Below are positions 9,717-17,928 of a stretch of 64,000 nucleotides of DNA, piece after piece. Source of the DNA: CAVYVZ01 sp963772065 (GTDB lineage Bacteria; Acidobacteriota; Vicinamibacteria; Vicinamibacterales; UBA2999); the NCBI GenBank assembly GCA_963772065.1, contig CAVYVZ010000006.1, positions 62,001 through 126,000 on the forward strand, given 5' to 3'. A program made the translations under genes and the position numbers. Within the stretch, counting starts at the first letter, position 1; every line of letters starts with the position of its first letter. The notes under the pieces were generated by a model, which worked only from the letters and a program-made list of their open reading frames with translations, searched no databases and was not told where the DNA came from.

Positions 9717-11678
9717 ATGGCGATGTGGACGGGTAGAGCGATTGTGCGTAGCGCGACGGCTTCAGCCGTCGCGATTCTGCTGATCGCGTCGGACGGATTG
9801 GCTCAGACCGATCGCGGTGGTCTCATCGCCCGTGCACAGGTCTGGTCCGCGACGAATATCTCGCAGATGGACGTGAAGGCCGGTCCGCCTGGTCCCGGCT
9901 CGTTCGATCCCGGCCAGACCGTCAACTGCGACTATCTCGAGAAGGCCTTCGATGGCGCGTCGAAGAAGTTCGCGTGCCGCCTCGCGCCAGGCGACGAGGT
10001 CAAGGTCAAGTTCGGTATCGGCAACGGCGAGGTGCACGCGGAGGTGGCGGCCACTCGCCTGCTCTGGGCGTTGGGCTTCGGCGCGGATCGCATGTATCCG
10101 GTTCGAGTGGTGTGTCGCGGATGCCCGGCATCCGTCGGCGACGTCATCGATCCCGCGGTGATCGAGCGCAGGATGCCCGGACACGATCTACCGGACGACG
10201 GCTGGTCGTGGATGGAGCTCGATCTGATCGAGGAGTCGGCCGGCGGGTCGACGAAGGCGCAGGTCGATGCGCTGAAGCTCCTCGCGACGTTCCTCCAGCA
10301 CACCGACAACAAGCGGGAGCAGCAGCGGCTCCTATGCCTCGACGAGGCGTGCGCCCGCCCGTTCATGATGATTGCCGACCTCGGCCTCACGTTCGGCCGA
10401 GCGAATCTGGCCAACGTGAACGCCACAGCAAGCGTGAACCTGCGCGAATGGTCGCAGGTGCAAGTCTGGAAGGGCCCGCTCGGCTGCATCGGCAATCTGC
10501 CGAAATCGCTCACGGGCACGTTAAAGGATCCCGTCATCAGCGACGCGGGGCGGCGCTTTCTCGCGAGCCTCCTCATGCAGCTCTCGGACCGGCAGCTCCA
10601 CGACCTGTTCGAGGTGTCCGGCGTGGAGAACGTGGACGGCTGGGTCGGGACGTTCAAGGACAAGCGGCAGGAAGTCGTGTCGCGGCGCTGTCTGGACTCG
10701 TGGTCGACCGCGGCTCCCGCGACGTTCGGCGTCGAACCCATCATCTGGCTCCAGTCTCGCGGCACGCCCACGCTGACGTCCTTGATGTATTGGATATCGT
10801 TTGCCGGCTACACGGCCTGGTACGTCGCAGCCACCGTGGTTCTCGCCCTCGTGCACAGGCTTCGGGCGGGCGCGGCGCTGCTCATCCTGATCGCGCTGAA
10901 CGGGCTGGTCGTCAACACGACCAAAGTGAGCGTGAGCTTTCCGCGTCCCGACGCGGTCGATACCAGAATCGAGCGCGTTGGCGTCGCAGCGACAAGTGAG
11001 GACACGGTCGGGACGTTGCGCGACCTTCTCGTGCAGGGCCAGTCGCCCGAGCGCGTCGACTACGGCGCGTATGGGTTTCCGTCCGGACACGTTGCCGTGG
11101 CGACGGTGTTCTGGCTTGGTCTCGTGTTCATCGTCGGATGGCGCTGGGCGTGGATAGGCGTGGTGGGGTGGGTCCCGCTCATGGCGTTGTCGCGCATGTA
11201 TCTCGGTCGTCACTTTCTCGGCGACGTGCTCGGCGGCTTCGGCACGGCCGTGATCGTCACGGCGATCGGGCTGCTCGGCCTCAACCTCGCGCGTCTCGGC
11301 AATCCGGCCACGCCGCCCGACCGCGCGCGCCGGATCGCGCGTCGCGTCCTGCTGATCGCTGCCGCTCTTACCGCGTCGGGCATATTTCTGGACGTGCCCG
11401 ATCCGCTGGACGCAAGCCGTCTGCTCGGTCTGGCGGCCGGCGCCATGTTGATTCTGGGGAGCGATCGCCAGTTCGACGCGGCATCCCCCGGCGTCCGGGT
11501 TGCGCGGCTGGCGGTGACCGCGATCCTCTTCCCTCTTGCTTCGTGGGCCATTTGGGTTGCGGTAAATCGCAGCGGCATGGAAGATGGTGCGAGGGCGTTG
11601 CTGACAGGCGCGCTTCCGGCGATGGTGCTGCTCCCCCTCGCCGTCCGCGCCTGGCCTCGGCCCGCTCGAGCGAGATGA
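9717..11678 (+). CDS. Possible kinase-like N-terminal domain fused to a membrane PAP2 phosphatase
   Basis: The C-terminal half (about residues 350-653) is a multi-helix membrane domain with the complete PAP2 signature: KVSVSFPRP (K-x6-RP), PSGH, and SRMYLGRHFLGD (SR-x5-H-x3-D). It should hydrolyse a lipid phosphate or diphosphate. The N-terminal 340 residues follow a signal peptide (start ATG 9717) and are not a standard domain. They have the order expected of an atypical protein or lipid kinase: K in EVKVKFG, a helix HAEVAATRLLWALGF, then FLQHTDNKREQQRL and MMIADLGLTFG. The kinase idea is inference. The gene is divergent from the EF-hand gene with 64 bases between the starts and is translationally coupled to the next gene. 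Confidence 0.78.
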   Translation: MAMWTGRAIVRSATASAVAILLIASDGLAQTDRGGLIARAQVWSATNISQMDVKAGPPGPGSFDPGQTVNCDYLEKAFDGASKKFACRLAPGDEVKVKFGIGNGEVHAEVAATRLLWALGFGADRMYPVRVVCRGCPASVGDVIDPAVIERRMPGHDLPDDGWSWMELDLIEESAGGSTKAQVDALKLLATFLQHTDNKREQQRLLCLDEACARPFMMIADLGLTFGRANLANVNATASVNLREWSQVQVWKGPLGCIGNLPKSLTGTLKDPVISDAGRRFLASLLMQLSDRQLHDLFEVSGVENVDGWVGTFKDKRQEVVSRRCLDSWSTAAPATFGVEPIIWLQSRGTPTLTSLMYWISFAGYTAWYVAATVVLALVHRLRAGAALLILIALNGLVVNTTKVSVSFPRPDAVDTRIERVGVAATSEDTVGTLRDLLVQGQSPERVDYGAYGFPSGHVAVATVFWLGLVFIVGWRWAWIGVVGWVPLMALSRMYLGRHFLGDVLGGFGTAVIVTAIGLLGLNLARLGNPATPPDRARRIARRVLLIAAALTASGIFLDVPDPLDASRLLGLAAGAMLILGSDRQFDAASPGVRVARLAVTAILFPLASWAIWVAVNRSGMEDGARALLTGALPAMVLLPLAVRAWPRPARAR

Positions 11679-12094
11679 TTTCCATCACCGATACGATCGT
11701 CATCGACGAGCGTGAGCTCGATGAGCGTTTCGTGCGCGCCTCAGGCCCCGGCGGACAGAACGTCAACAAGGTCGCGACGGCCGTGGAGCTGCGCTTCGAC
11801 GTCGGCGCCTCGTCATTGCCCGCCGAGGTCAAGGCTCGTCTCGCGGCGCTCGCGGGGAGCCGGATGACGACAGATGATGTGCTGCTCATCGACAGCCGCG
11901 AGCATCGGACCCAGGCGGCCAACCGCGAGGCGGCGCGGGCGCGGTTGGTTGCGTTGATTCAGCAGGCGGCCATCCGCCCGAAGAAGCGCCGGCCGACGAG
12001 GCCGGGGCGAGCGGAGAAAGAGAAGCGGCTGACCGCGAAGAAGATCCGCGCCCGGGTCAAGGGCACGCGCGCCCGACCCGGCCACGATGACTAG
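11675..12094 (+). CDS. arfB: Peptidyl-tRNA hydrolase ArfB (stalled-ribosome rescue)
   Basis: A 139-residue release-factor-like protein. The catalytic GGQ loop is intact in RASGPGGQNVNKV, followed by VELRFDVG as in the release-factor domain 3 family. The Lys/Arg-rich tail (PKKRRPTRPGRAEKEKRLTA) matches the ArfB/YaeJ C-terminus that probes the empty mRNA channel of non-stop ribosomes. The length is right for ArfB and too short for RF1, RF2 or PrfH. The start codon overlaps the upstream stop (ATGA) and the 3' end overlaps the DUF309 gene by 8 bases, so the three genes are probably co-transcribed. Confidence 0.9.
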   Translation: MISITDTIVIDERELDERFVRASGPGGQNVNKVATAVELRFDVGASSLPAEVKARLAALAGSRMTTDDVLLIDSREHRTQAANREAARARLVALIQQAAIRPKKRRPTRPGRAEKEKRLTAKKIRARVKGTRARPGHDD

Positions 12095-12473
12095 CTGCGG
12101 CGAGGCGCCTCCGGCGCTGCTGCTCGAGGGCATCGCACAGTTCAACCGCGGCGAGTTCTTCGAGCAGCACGAGACGCTCGAAACACTCTGGCGCGCCGAG
12201 CCACGCCCGATTCGGCGGCTCTATCAGGGCATCCTGCAGATCGGCGTCGCCTTCCATCATTTACGCCGGCGCAACTATCACGGCACGGTCTACATGCTCA
12301 CGCGCGGGTCGATGTATCTCGCGCCGTTCGCGCCGATGTGCCAGACGGTGGATGTCCGATGCCTGCTCGACGACGCGGCGGCGGCGCTGAGGGCCGTCGA
12401 GCAGCTCGGCCCACAGCGCCTGGACCAGTTCGATTGGAGCCTGGTGCCGCGAGTATCGCTCCTCAAGGCGTGA
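12087..12473 (+). CDS. DUF309 family protein
   Basis: A 128-residue all-helical protein with the DUF309 signature FNRGEFFEQHETLETLW followed by RLYQGILQIGVAFHH. The conserved His/Glu pattern suggests a metal or nucleotide site, but no activity is established for the family. It overlaps arfB by 8 bases at its 5' end and the convergent pirin gene by 11 bases at its 3' end. Confidence 0.85.
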   Translation: MTSCGEAPPALLLEGIAQFNRGEFFEQHETLETLWRAEPRPIRRLYQGILQIGVAFHHLRRRNYHGTVYMLTRGSMYLAPFAPMCQTVDVRCLLDDAAAALRAVEQLGPQRLDQFDWSLVPRVSLLKA

Positions 12474-13362
12474 TGAAGGTTCCATTGCGCAGGTCGGATA
12501 TCGCCTGCTGAATCTCCTGCTTCGTGTTCATCACGATCGGTCCATACCACGCGACCGGCTCGTCGATCGGCTTGCCTGAGACCAGCAGGAAGCGGATGCC
12601 GTGCTCCCCCGCCTGGACGACGACCTCGTCGCCGCGATCGAACAGCACGAGCGAGCGATTCCCGGTGTCGTCGCGGCGTACGTCTCCTTCGGCGGGCCCC
12701 TCCGTCAGCGGCGCTCGCGGATCGGATGCGTCGCGGAACGTACCGGTCCCTTCGAAGACGTATGCGAAGGCATGGCGCGTCGTCTCGACGGCGAGCGTGC
12801 GGCGTTTCCCGGGCGGCACCCATACGTCGAGGTAGCGCGGATCCGCGGCCACACCTTCCACCGGTCCCTTCCTGCCCCAGAAATCTCCGACGATCACGCG
12901 CACGCGCGTCCCGTCATCGTCCGTGATCTCCGGCACGTCGCGCGCCTGGATGTCCTGATAGCGCGGAGCCGTCATCTTCAGGGACGCGGGCAGGTTCGCC
13001 CAGAGCTGGAACCCGTGCATGCGTCCCTTCTCATCCCCGCGCGGCATCTCCTGGTGCATGATGCCGCGCCCGGCCGTCATCCATTGAATGTCGCCGGCGG
13101 CGAGCGACCCGCGGTTACCAAGGCTGTCGCCATGTTCCACCGTTCCGGCGAGCACGTACGTGATCGTCTCGATGCCCCGGTGCGGATGCCACGGGAAGCC
13201 CGCGAGGTAGTTCTGCGGAACGTCGTTGCGGAAGTCGTCGAACAGGAGAAATGGATCGAATTCGCTTGTGTCGCCGAAGCCGAACCCGCGCCGGAGCTTG
13301 ACGCCCGCGCCTTCGATGTGCGGTGTGGATTCGATGATCTGCTTGACCGGTCGGATTGACAT
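12463..13362 (-). CDS. Pirin family cupin protein
   Basis: A 299-residue bicupin. The N-terminal cupin has the pirin metal motif HPHRGIETITYVLAGTVEH, with the continuing RGIMHQE that supplies the remaining ligands. The second cupin (ETTRHAFAYVFEGTGTF) is the usual degenerate half. Pirins are iron-binding proteins, and some have quercetinase activity. The length and architecture are normal. It is convergent with DUF309 and divergent from the TerB-like gene. Confidence 0.9.
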   Translation of the reverse strand: MSIRPVKQIIESTPHIEGAGVKLRRGFGFGDTSEFDPFLLFDDFRNDVPQNYLAGFPWHPHRGIETITYVLAGTVEHGDSLGNRGSLAAGDIQWMTAGRGIMHQEMPRGDEKGRMHGFQLWANLPASLKMTAPRYQDIQARDVPEITDDDGTRVRVIVGDFWGRKGPVEGVAADPRYLDVWVPPGKRRTLAVETTRHAFAYVFEGTGTFRDASDPRAPLTEGPAEGDVRRDDTGNRSLVLFDRGDEVVVQAGEHGIRFLLVSGKPIDEPVAWYGPIVMNTKQEIQQAISDLRNGTFITP

Positions 13363-13433
13363 GGTCCCCCTCGTGCCTCGTTCTGTCTGACGCTACCGCC
13401 ACGCTCATGGATCCCGTGGATATACTCGGAGAC

Positions 13434-13946
13434 ATGAAGGCGCTTCGAGCCTGGCTCGGGATCGACCAGAACCGAGAGCAAGAGCATACGCCGCTGCGGG
13501 AAGCGCTGGCGGCGCTGGATCACCTCGAGCCCGACCGCGCGCGCCACCTCGCGACGTTTGCGTACCTGCTCGGACGCGTGGCTCACGCCGATCAGCATGT
13601 GTCTGCGGCAGAGACCGAGGCCATGGAGACGCACCTCATGCAGGAGGGGCAGCTCACCCGCGAGCAGGCCATGCTGGTCGTCCAGCTCGCGAAGACGAGC
13701 AACCTGCTGTTCGGCGGCACCGCCAACTTCCTCGTCGCGCGCGATTTCGCGGACACCGCGTCATATGAGGAGAAGCTCGCGCTGATGCGGTGCCTCTTTG
13801 CGGTCTCGGCGACGGACGACACGATCTCCCTCTCGGAAGAGGGCGAGATCCACAAGCTCGCCCGCGAGCTGAAGATCCAGCACGAGGATCTCGTCAAGCT
13901 GCGCGTGGCGTACCGGCGTCATCTGCCCGGGCTGTCCCGGGGCTGA
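13434..13946 (+). CDS. TerB-like helical protein
   Basis: Starting at ATG 13434, which has GGAG a few bases upstream, the product is 170 residues and almost entirely helical. The pattern FAYLLGRVAHADQHVSAAE followed by a second acidic segment (VSATDDTISLSEEGEIHKL) resembles the TerB/co-chaperone DjlA-like fold with paired acidic metal sites. Two in-frame ATG codons lie upstream but have no ribosome-binding site. It is cytosolic with unknown role. A 66-base palindromic repeat follows. Confidence 0.7.
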   Translation: MKALRAWLGIDQNREQEHTPLREALAALDHLEPDRARHLATFAYLLGRVAHADQHVSAAETEAMETHLMQEGQLTREQAMLVVQLAKTSNLLFGGTANFLVARDFADTASYEEKLALMRCLFAVSATDDTISLSEEGEIHKLARELKIQHEDLVKLRVAYRRHLPGLSRG

Positions 13947-13958
13947 GCGGGGTAAGGT

Positions 13959-14024
13959 CTCAGAGTCAGGTCAGAGTCGACTCTGAGTCGACTCTGACCT
14001 GACTCTGACCTGACTCTGAGTCGA
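13959..14024. repeat. 11-bp palindromic intergenic repeat, copy 1
   Basis: Units of the type GTCAGAGTC are followed by their reverse complements GACTCTGAC, six to seven units in total, filling the gap between two convergent genes. The run can fold into alternative hairpins. Related copies lie near 37497, 63831 and, more weakly, 54480 and 24795. Confidence 0.75.
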
Positions 14025-14029
14025 TCGCG

Positions 14030-15317
14030 TCAGTGCCTCGGCGTCATGTAGTTCGCGACCGCAAAGGCGGCTACCTTCGGGCAGACCACCTGGCTGGCTT
14101 CCCCGTCGAACGAGTAGTGAATTCCGCCCCAGACGCGGCTGCGCTCCTGCTCCTGTGCGGCCTGCCAGAATCCCGCATAGTTGCGCACGGCGGCATTCGA
14201 CAAATCGTCAGGGCTGCGCCAGACGATTGTGACCGGCATATCGTTCGTGTCGAGCACGCGCGCCAGTACCGGTGGCCGCGCTTGCCCCGACGCATGCCAT
14301 GTTGCCCGCATACGCGGGATACGAGGGCGTCGTGATGAGCGGCAGCCAGCCGGGGTCCGGCGAGGTGAGCGGATTGAGGTCCTCATCGGCGCGTTGGATC
14401 GCGGTCACCGGACGCCACAATCCATAGACGAACTTGCTCGTTTGCGTCGTCAGCAAACCGTCATGAACCGAGATCCACAACAACGCGTAGAGTCGGGCGG
14501 TTTGCACCAGCGACAGTCCACGGGCTCGCGCCGCATCGCGCGCCACGTTGCTCCAGACGGCAAACAGGTTGGTTCGCGTAACCGTGGCCACGCCAGCCCA
14601 CAGGCGCGACACGAGCGTCTGGTCAGCTGTGCGCGTAGCGCTCATGATCGACCCGATCGCTTTCACCTCGTTGAAGTCTTCGGTGTAACGGTCGCTGGTC
14701 AGCGTCGGGGGCGGAGGCGGAAGGTACTGCGTGCCTGTGAGGAGCGCAAACGGCCGGACTCCGAAGATACGCGTGAACGTCGCGACCGTCGATCCCGGTG
14801 TGACCTGCCACAGCCCTGGGAACGGCGGCAGTGAGTAGCCAGGCTCTGCGGCGCCCCACCCGTCGTTTGCTCTCGACGCGAGAATCGCGGACGCAACCTC
14901 CCGACCGAGTGCAACACCGTTCGCTCGCTGGCCGGGCGGGATCGTGGCCAGGCGCGCAGCCAAGGCGGCATCGAAGGTCGATTGGCCGGTAGGAATCAGC
15001 GCGAGCAGCACGTCGTGTGCGGCCTGCGCCGCGGCAGCCTCGGCCGACGCTCCATGCCGTCTTCGGATCCGGGTCTGATACTTGTGGAACGCCGGCTCGA
15101 CCGAGTTCGCGGCGTCGAACATGGCCAGGTGCATCATCGCGTAAAACCGCGGGGACATGATTGCCGCCGTGCTTGGAATCGTCTTCTGGAGAATCCCGTT
15201 CCACTCGATCACGACGTCCGGCCGGTCCTCGTGACCACCCGGTTCCGAAGCCTCGGTAGGCCGTCCGCCCGAGATCGTGACAGCCAGCGCCAATCCGATG
15301 AGAAACCCATTCTTCAT
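14030..15317 (-). CDS. Vanadium-haloperoxidase/PAP2-like secreted protein, frameshifted
   Basis: The start is the ATG at 15317 preceded by GGAGG. A signal peptide precedes a helical domain of the vanadium-dependent haloperoxidase type: WNGILQKTIP, MHLAMFDAANS, LYALLWISVHDG, FVYGLWRPVTAIQ and GGIHYSFDGEA are all in family order. The frame changes at GTACC 14266-14270, where deleting one G restores ASAATVLARVLDTND. The combined product is about 428 residues. The normal PSGH-like acid-base histidine is absent (PSYPAYAGNMACVGA), while the second active-site histidine (GGIH) is present, so activity as haloperoxidase or phosphatase is doubtful. Confidence 0.8.
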
Positions 15318-15476
15318 GCAACCCTCCTGAGGGGACGTTGACAATCGCGGCATCCAGACGCGGCCGCAAGCTGAAAAGCCGCTCAGAGAGCGCGTGAGGC
15401 GGTTTGACGCGCAATGACGCGCCATCGGGACACGCTGGCGGTAAAATCGCGGCCTCCAGAATGTGGACCGCACGCC

Positions 15477-17519
15477 ATGAATGACGATCGTCCCGACGAT
15501 CGACTCGACCTGTGGAAGGACATCGCCACCTACCTGAACAGGGGCGTGAGCACCGTCCAGCGCTGGGAGAAGCGCGAGGGAATGCCGGTGCACCGGCACC
15601 TTCACGACAAGCTGGGATCGGTCTACGCCTTCCGTTCAGAGCTCGACGAGTGGTGGGCCAGCAGACGGGCGCGGCTCGAGCAGGAGGATCCCGCGCTGCC
15701 CGACACCGGCGATGTGCCTCCACGACCGCCGGCTCGATCGATCGTTCCGGCTTTTGTGGCCGGTGCGCTCGTGGCGTTCATGCTCGGTCTGCTCTTTACC
15801 GCCGTTCGAACGCCCGCCGCATCGAAGGTCGGCGTGGTGCGGTTTCAGGTGCCCGCGCCCGCGGGCCTGACGTGGGACTCCGCTCCATCCGCGCCCTATC
15901 CGGCCGTTTCCCCCGATGGACGCCACATCGCCGTCATCGCAACGGGACCCGAGGGAAGGAATCATCTCTGGGTGCAGGCGCTCGACACGCAGGCGCCGCG
16001 GCTGGTCGCTGACACTGAGGATGCCAGCTATCCATTCTGGTCGCCGGACTCCCGGTTCGTTGCTTACCCGGCGCATGGCGCGCTGAGAAAGGTCCGCGCT
16101 TCCGGAGGGCCGCCCGAGACGATCTGCGTCCTATCGTCTGGCGGTTACGCCGCACGCGACAGCATCATCGGCAGCGGCACCTGGAGCGCCACGGGTCAGA
16201 TCCTCTTCAGCGATGCGACCGGACTTTCGATGGTCGCGGCTTCTGGAGGAGAACCGGTCGCCATTACGAAGCTCGATGCCGCGCGCGGGGAGACGTCGCA
16301 CCGATTCCCGCAGTTCCTGCCGGATGGTCGCCGGTTCATCTATCTGGTGAGAAGCACGCAGGCGGAGCATCAGGGCATCTACCTCGGGTCGCTCGACTCC
16401 ACCGAGCGCACGCGTATCTCCGATGCCGATTCGAACGCGGCCTACGCAGACGACGGCTACCTGCTGTTCATTCGCGAGGCAACACTCATCGCGCAGCGTT
16501 TTGATCCCGACCGCCGCAGGCTCACAGGCGAGGCGTTGCCGCTCGGGACGGCGGTCGTTCGCGGCCCGACGGTCAGGTTTGCGCCGTTCTCTGCTTCCAG
16601 CACCGTGCTGGCGTTTCGCAGCGGAGCCGTGACACCTACGCAGCTCGTTCGCGTCGATCGGAGAGGCCGGACCCTGGCTGCGATCGGGGATCCGGGGCCA
16701 TACCCCGCAAACCCCTCGCTCTCCCCTGACGGCACGCAGATCGCCATGGCGCTGTTGGATCTCCAGACCGGCCGATCCGACATCTGGCTGTTCGATGTGG
16801 TCCGGGGCGTGCGCTCGCGGTTCACCTCCCACCCGGCGTTCGAGCTGGCTCCGCTCTGGGCGGCCGATGGCCGCAGCATTTTGTTCGCCTCGAACCGCAA
16901 CGGCCGCTGGGACATCTACGAACGGCGGCTCGGCGAAACCTCATCGCTCGACCGGGAAGCTGAACGTCCCGTTATCGAGTCGCCGACGAACAAGTACCCA
17001 CTGACCTGGGGTGCGGATGGACGGACGCTGGTGTTCACGCGTCTGAACGCACAAACCGGCGAGGACCTGTGGCTCAAGGCACCGACAGGAGAGGAGACGA
17101 TCTTCCTGCAGACCGCATTTGACGAGCGCGAGCCGCAACTTTCGCCCGATGGGCGCTGGATGGTGTACACGTCCAACGAATCTGGACAGCCGGAAGTTTA
17201 TGTTCGTTCCTTCCCTGCCGCGGCCGGAGTGTGGAAGGTGTCGGTGAACGGCGGTGCGGAGCCGCGGTGGCGCGCAGATGCCCGAGAGTTGTTCTATGTG
17301 GGACCCGATCGCCGGATGATGGCTGTGTCCATCGCGGGTGGGACGACGTTCACCCCGGGCATGCCCGCAGCGCTCTTCCACGCGCGGATCGCGGAGACGC
17401 CGTGGTGGGACTACATCGTCCTGCCCGGCGGCCAGGAGTTCGTCATCAAACAGGCGTCCGCGATCCCCTCGTCGCCGCTGAGCGTGGTGCTGAACTGGCG
17501 GGAGGGGCTCAGACCGTAG
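15477..17519 (+). CDS. HTH domain - membrane helix - TolB-like beta-propeller protein
   Basis: A 680-residue protein with three parts. Residues 10-60 form an excisionase/MerR-like helix-turn-helix (DLWKDIATYLNRGVSTVQRW, with LYAFRSELDEWW-like recognition). A single membrane helix (IVPAFVAGALVAFMLGLLFT) is followed by a periplasmic PD40/TolB propeller with repeated blades (AVSPDGRHIAVIA, FWSPDSRFVAY, SLSPDGTQIAMALL, QLSPDGRWMVYTS). Acidobacteria have many such proteins, and the arrangement suggests a one-component transmembrane sensor. The inferred DNA target is unknown. The next genes (PadR, ADOP) are on the same strand after a 63-base gap with its own promoter. Confidence 0.82.
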   Translation: MNDDRPDDRLDLWKDIATYLNRGVSTVQRWEKREGMPVHRHLHDKLGSVYAFRSELDEWWASRRARLEQEDPALPDTGDVPPRPPARSIVPAFVAGALVAFMLGLLFTAVRTPAASKVGVVRFQVPAPAGLTWDSAPSAPYPAVSPDGRHIAVIATGPEGRNHLWVQALDTQAPRLVADTEDASYPFWSPDSRFVAYPAHGALRKVRASGGPPETICVLSSGGYAARDSIIGSGTWSATGQILFSDATGLSMVAASGGEPVAITKLDAARGETSHRFPQFLPDGRRFIYLVRSTQAEHQGIYLGSLDSTERTRISDADSNAAYADDGYLLFIREATLIAQRFDPDRRRLTGEALPLGTAVVRGPTVRFAPFSASSTVLAFRSGAVTPTQLVRVDRRGRTLAAIGDPGPYPANPSLSPDGTQIAMALLDLQTGRSDIWLFDVVRGVRSRFTSHPAFELAPLWAADGRSILFASNRNGRWDIYERRLGETSSLDREAERPVIESPTNKYPLTWGADGRTLVFTRLNAQTGEDLWLKAPTGEETIFLQTAFDEREPQLSPDGRWMVYTSNESGQPEVYVRSFPAAAGVWKVSVNGGAEPRWRADARELFYVGPDRRMMAVSIAGGTTFTPGMPAALFHARIAETPWWDYIVLPGGQEFVIKQASAIPSSPLSVVLNWREGLRP

Positions 17520-17542
17520 CCGCCGGCCGGCAGCCACGCTGC

Positions 17543-17572
17543 TTGACACCATGTCGCGGCGCGACATATCGT
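17543..17572 (+). promoter_or_regulatory. padR promoter with overlapping palindromic operator
   Basis: TTGACA (17543-17548) and TATCGT (17567-17572) are separated by 18 bases. The spacer is filled by the near-perfect palindrome ATGTCGCGGCGCGACAT (17551-17567). PadR regulators usually bind such sites and repress themselves. Transcription would start only about 4-8 bases before the ATG, so the message is nearly leaderless. Confidence 0.65.
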
Positions 17573-17582
17573 TTGGCGGCAT

Positions 17583-17924
17583 ATGGCCGCACCCGCCGCC
17601 GAAGAGTTTCTGCCGCTTTCTCCTCCGATGTTCCACGTCCTCGTCTCCCTGGCCGACGAGGAACGGCACGGCTACGCGATTCTCAAGGAAGTGAACGACC
17701 GCACGGGAGGCCGCCTGCGCCTCAGCACCGGAACGCTCTACGGGATCATCAATCGGCTCCTGACGGACGGCCTCGCGGCCGACCGCACGACGCGCGACGG
17801 GAAGCGCCTGTATCGCCTGACACCACTCGGCCGCGGCGTGGCGCGCGCGGAGCTGGCGCGGCTCGAGGAGCTGGCGGGCATGGCGCGCGCGACGCGCGCG
17901 CTGCGGCGATCGCCGTCGACATAG
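17583..17924 (+). CDS. PadR family transcriptional regulator
   Basis: A 113-residue winged-helix protein of the short PadR-s2 type: FHVLVSLADEERHGYAILKE, then STGTLYGIINRLLTDGL and the wing RDGKRLYRLTPLG. The length covers only the DNA-binding domain and a short C-terminal dimerisation helix. It lies 4 bases before the ADOP permease gene, a pairing that recurs in acidobacteria, so it probably controls that permease and itself through the palindrome just upstream. The effector is unknown. Confidence 0.92.
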   Translation: MAAPAAEEFLPLSPPMFHVLVSLADEERHGYAILKEVNDRTGGRLRLSTGTLYGIINRLLTDGLAADRTTRDGKRLYRLTPLGRGVARAELARLEELAGMARATRALRRSPST

Positions 17925-17928
17925 CGTC

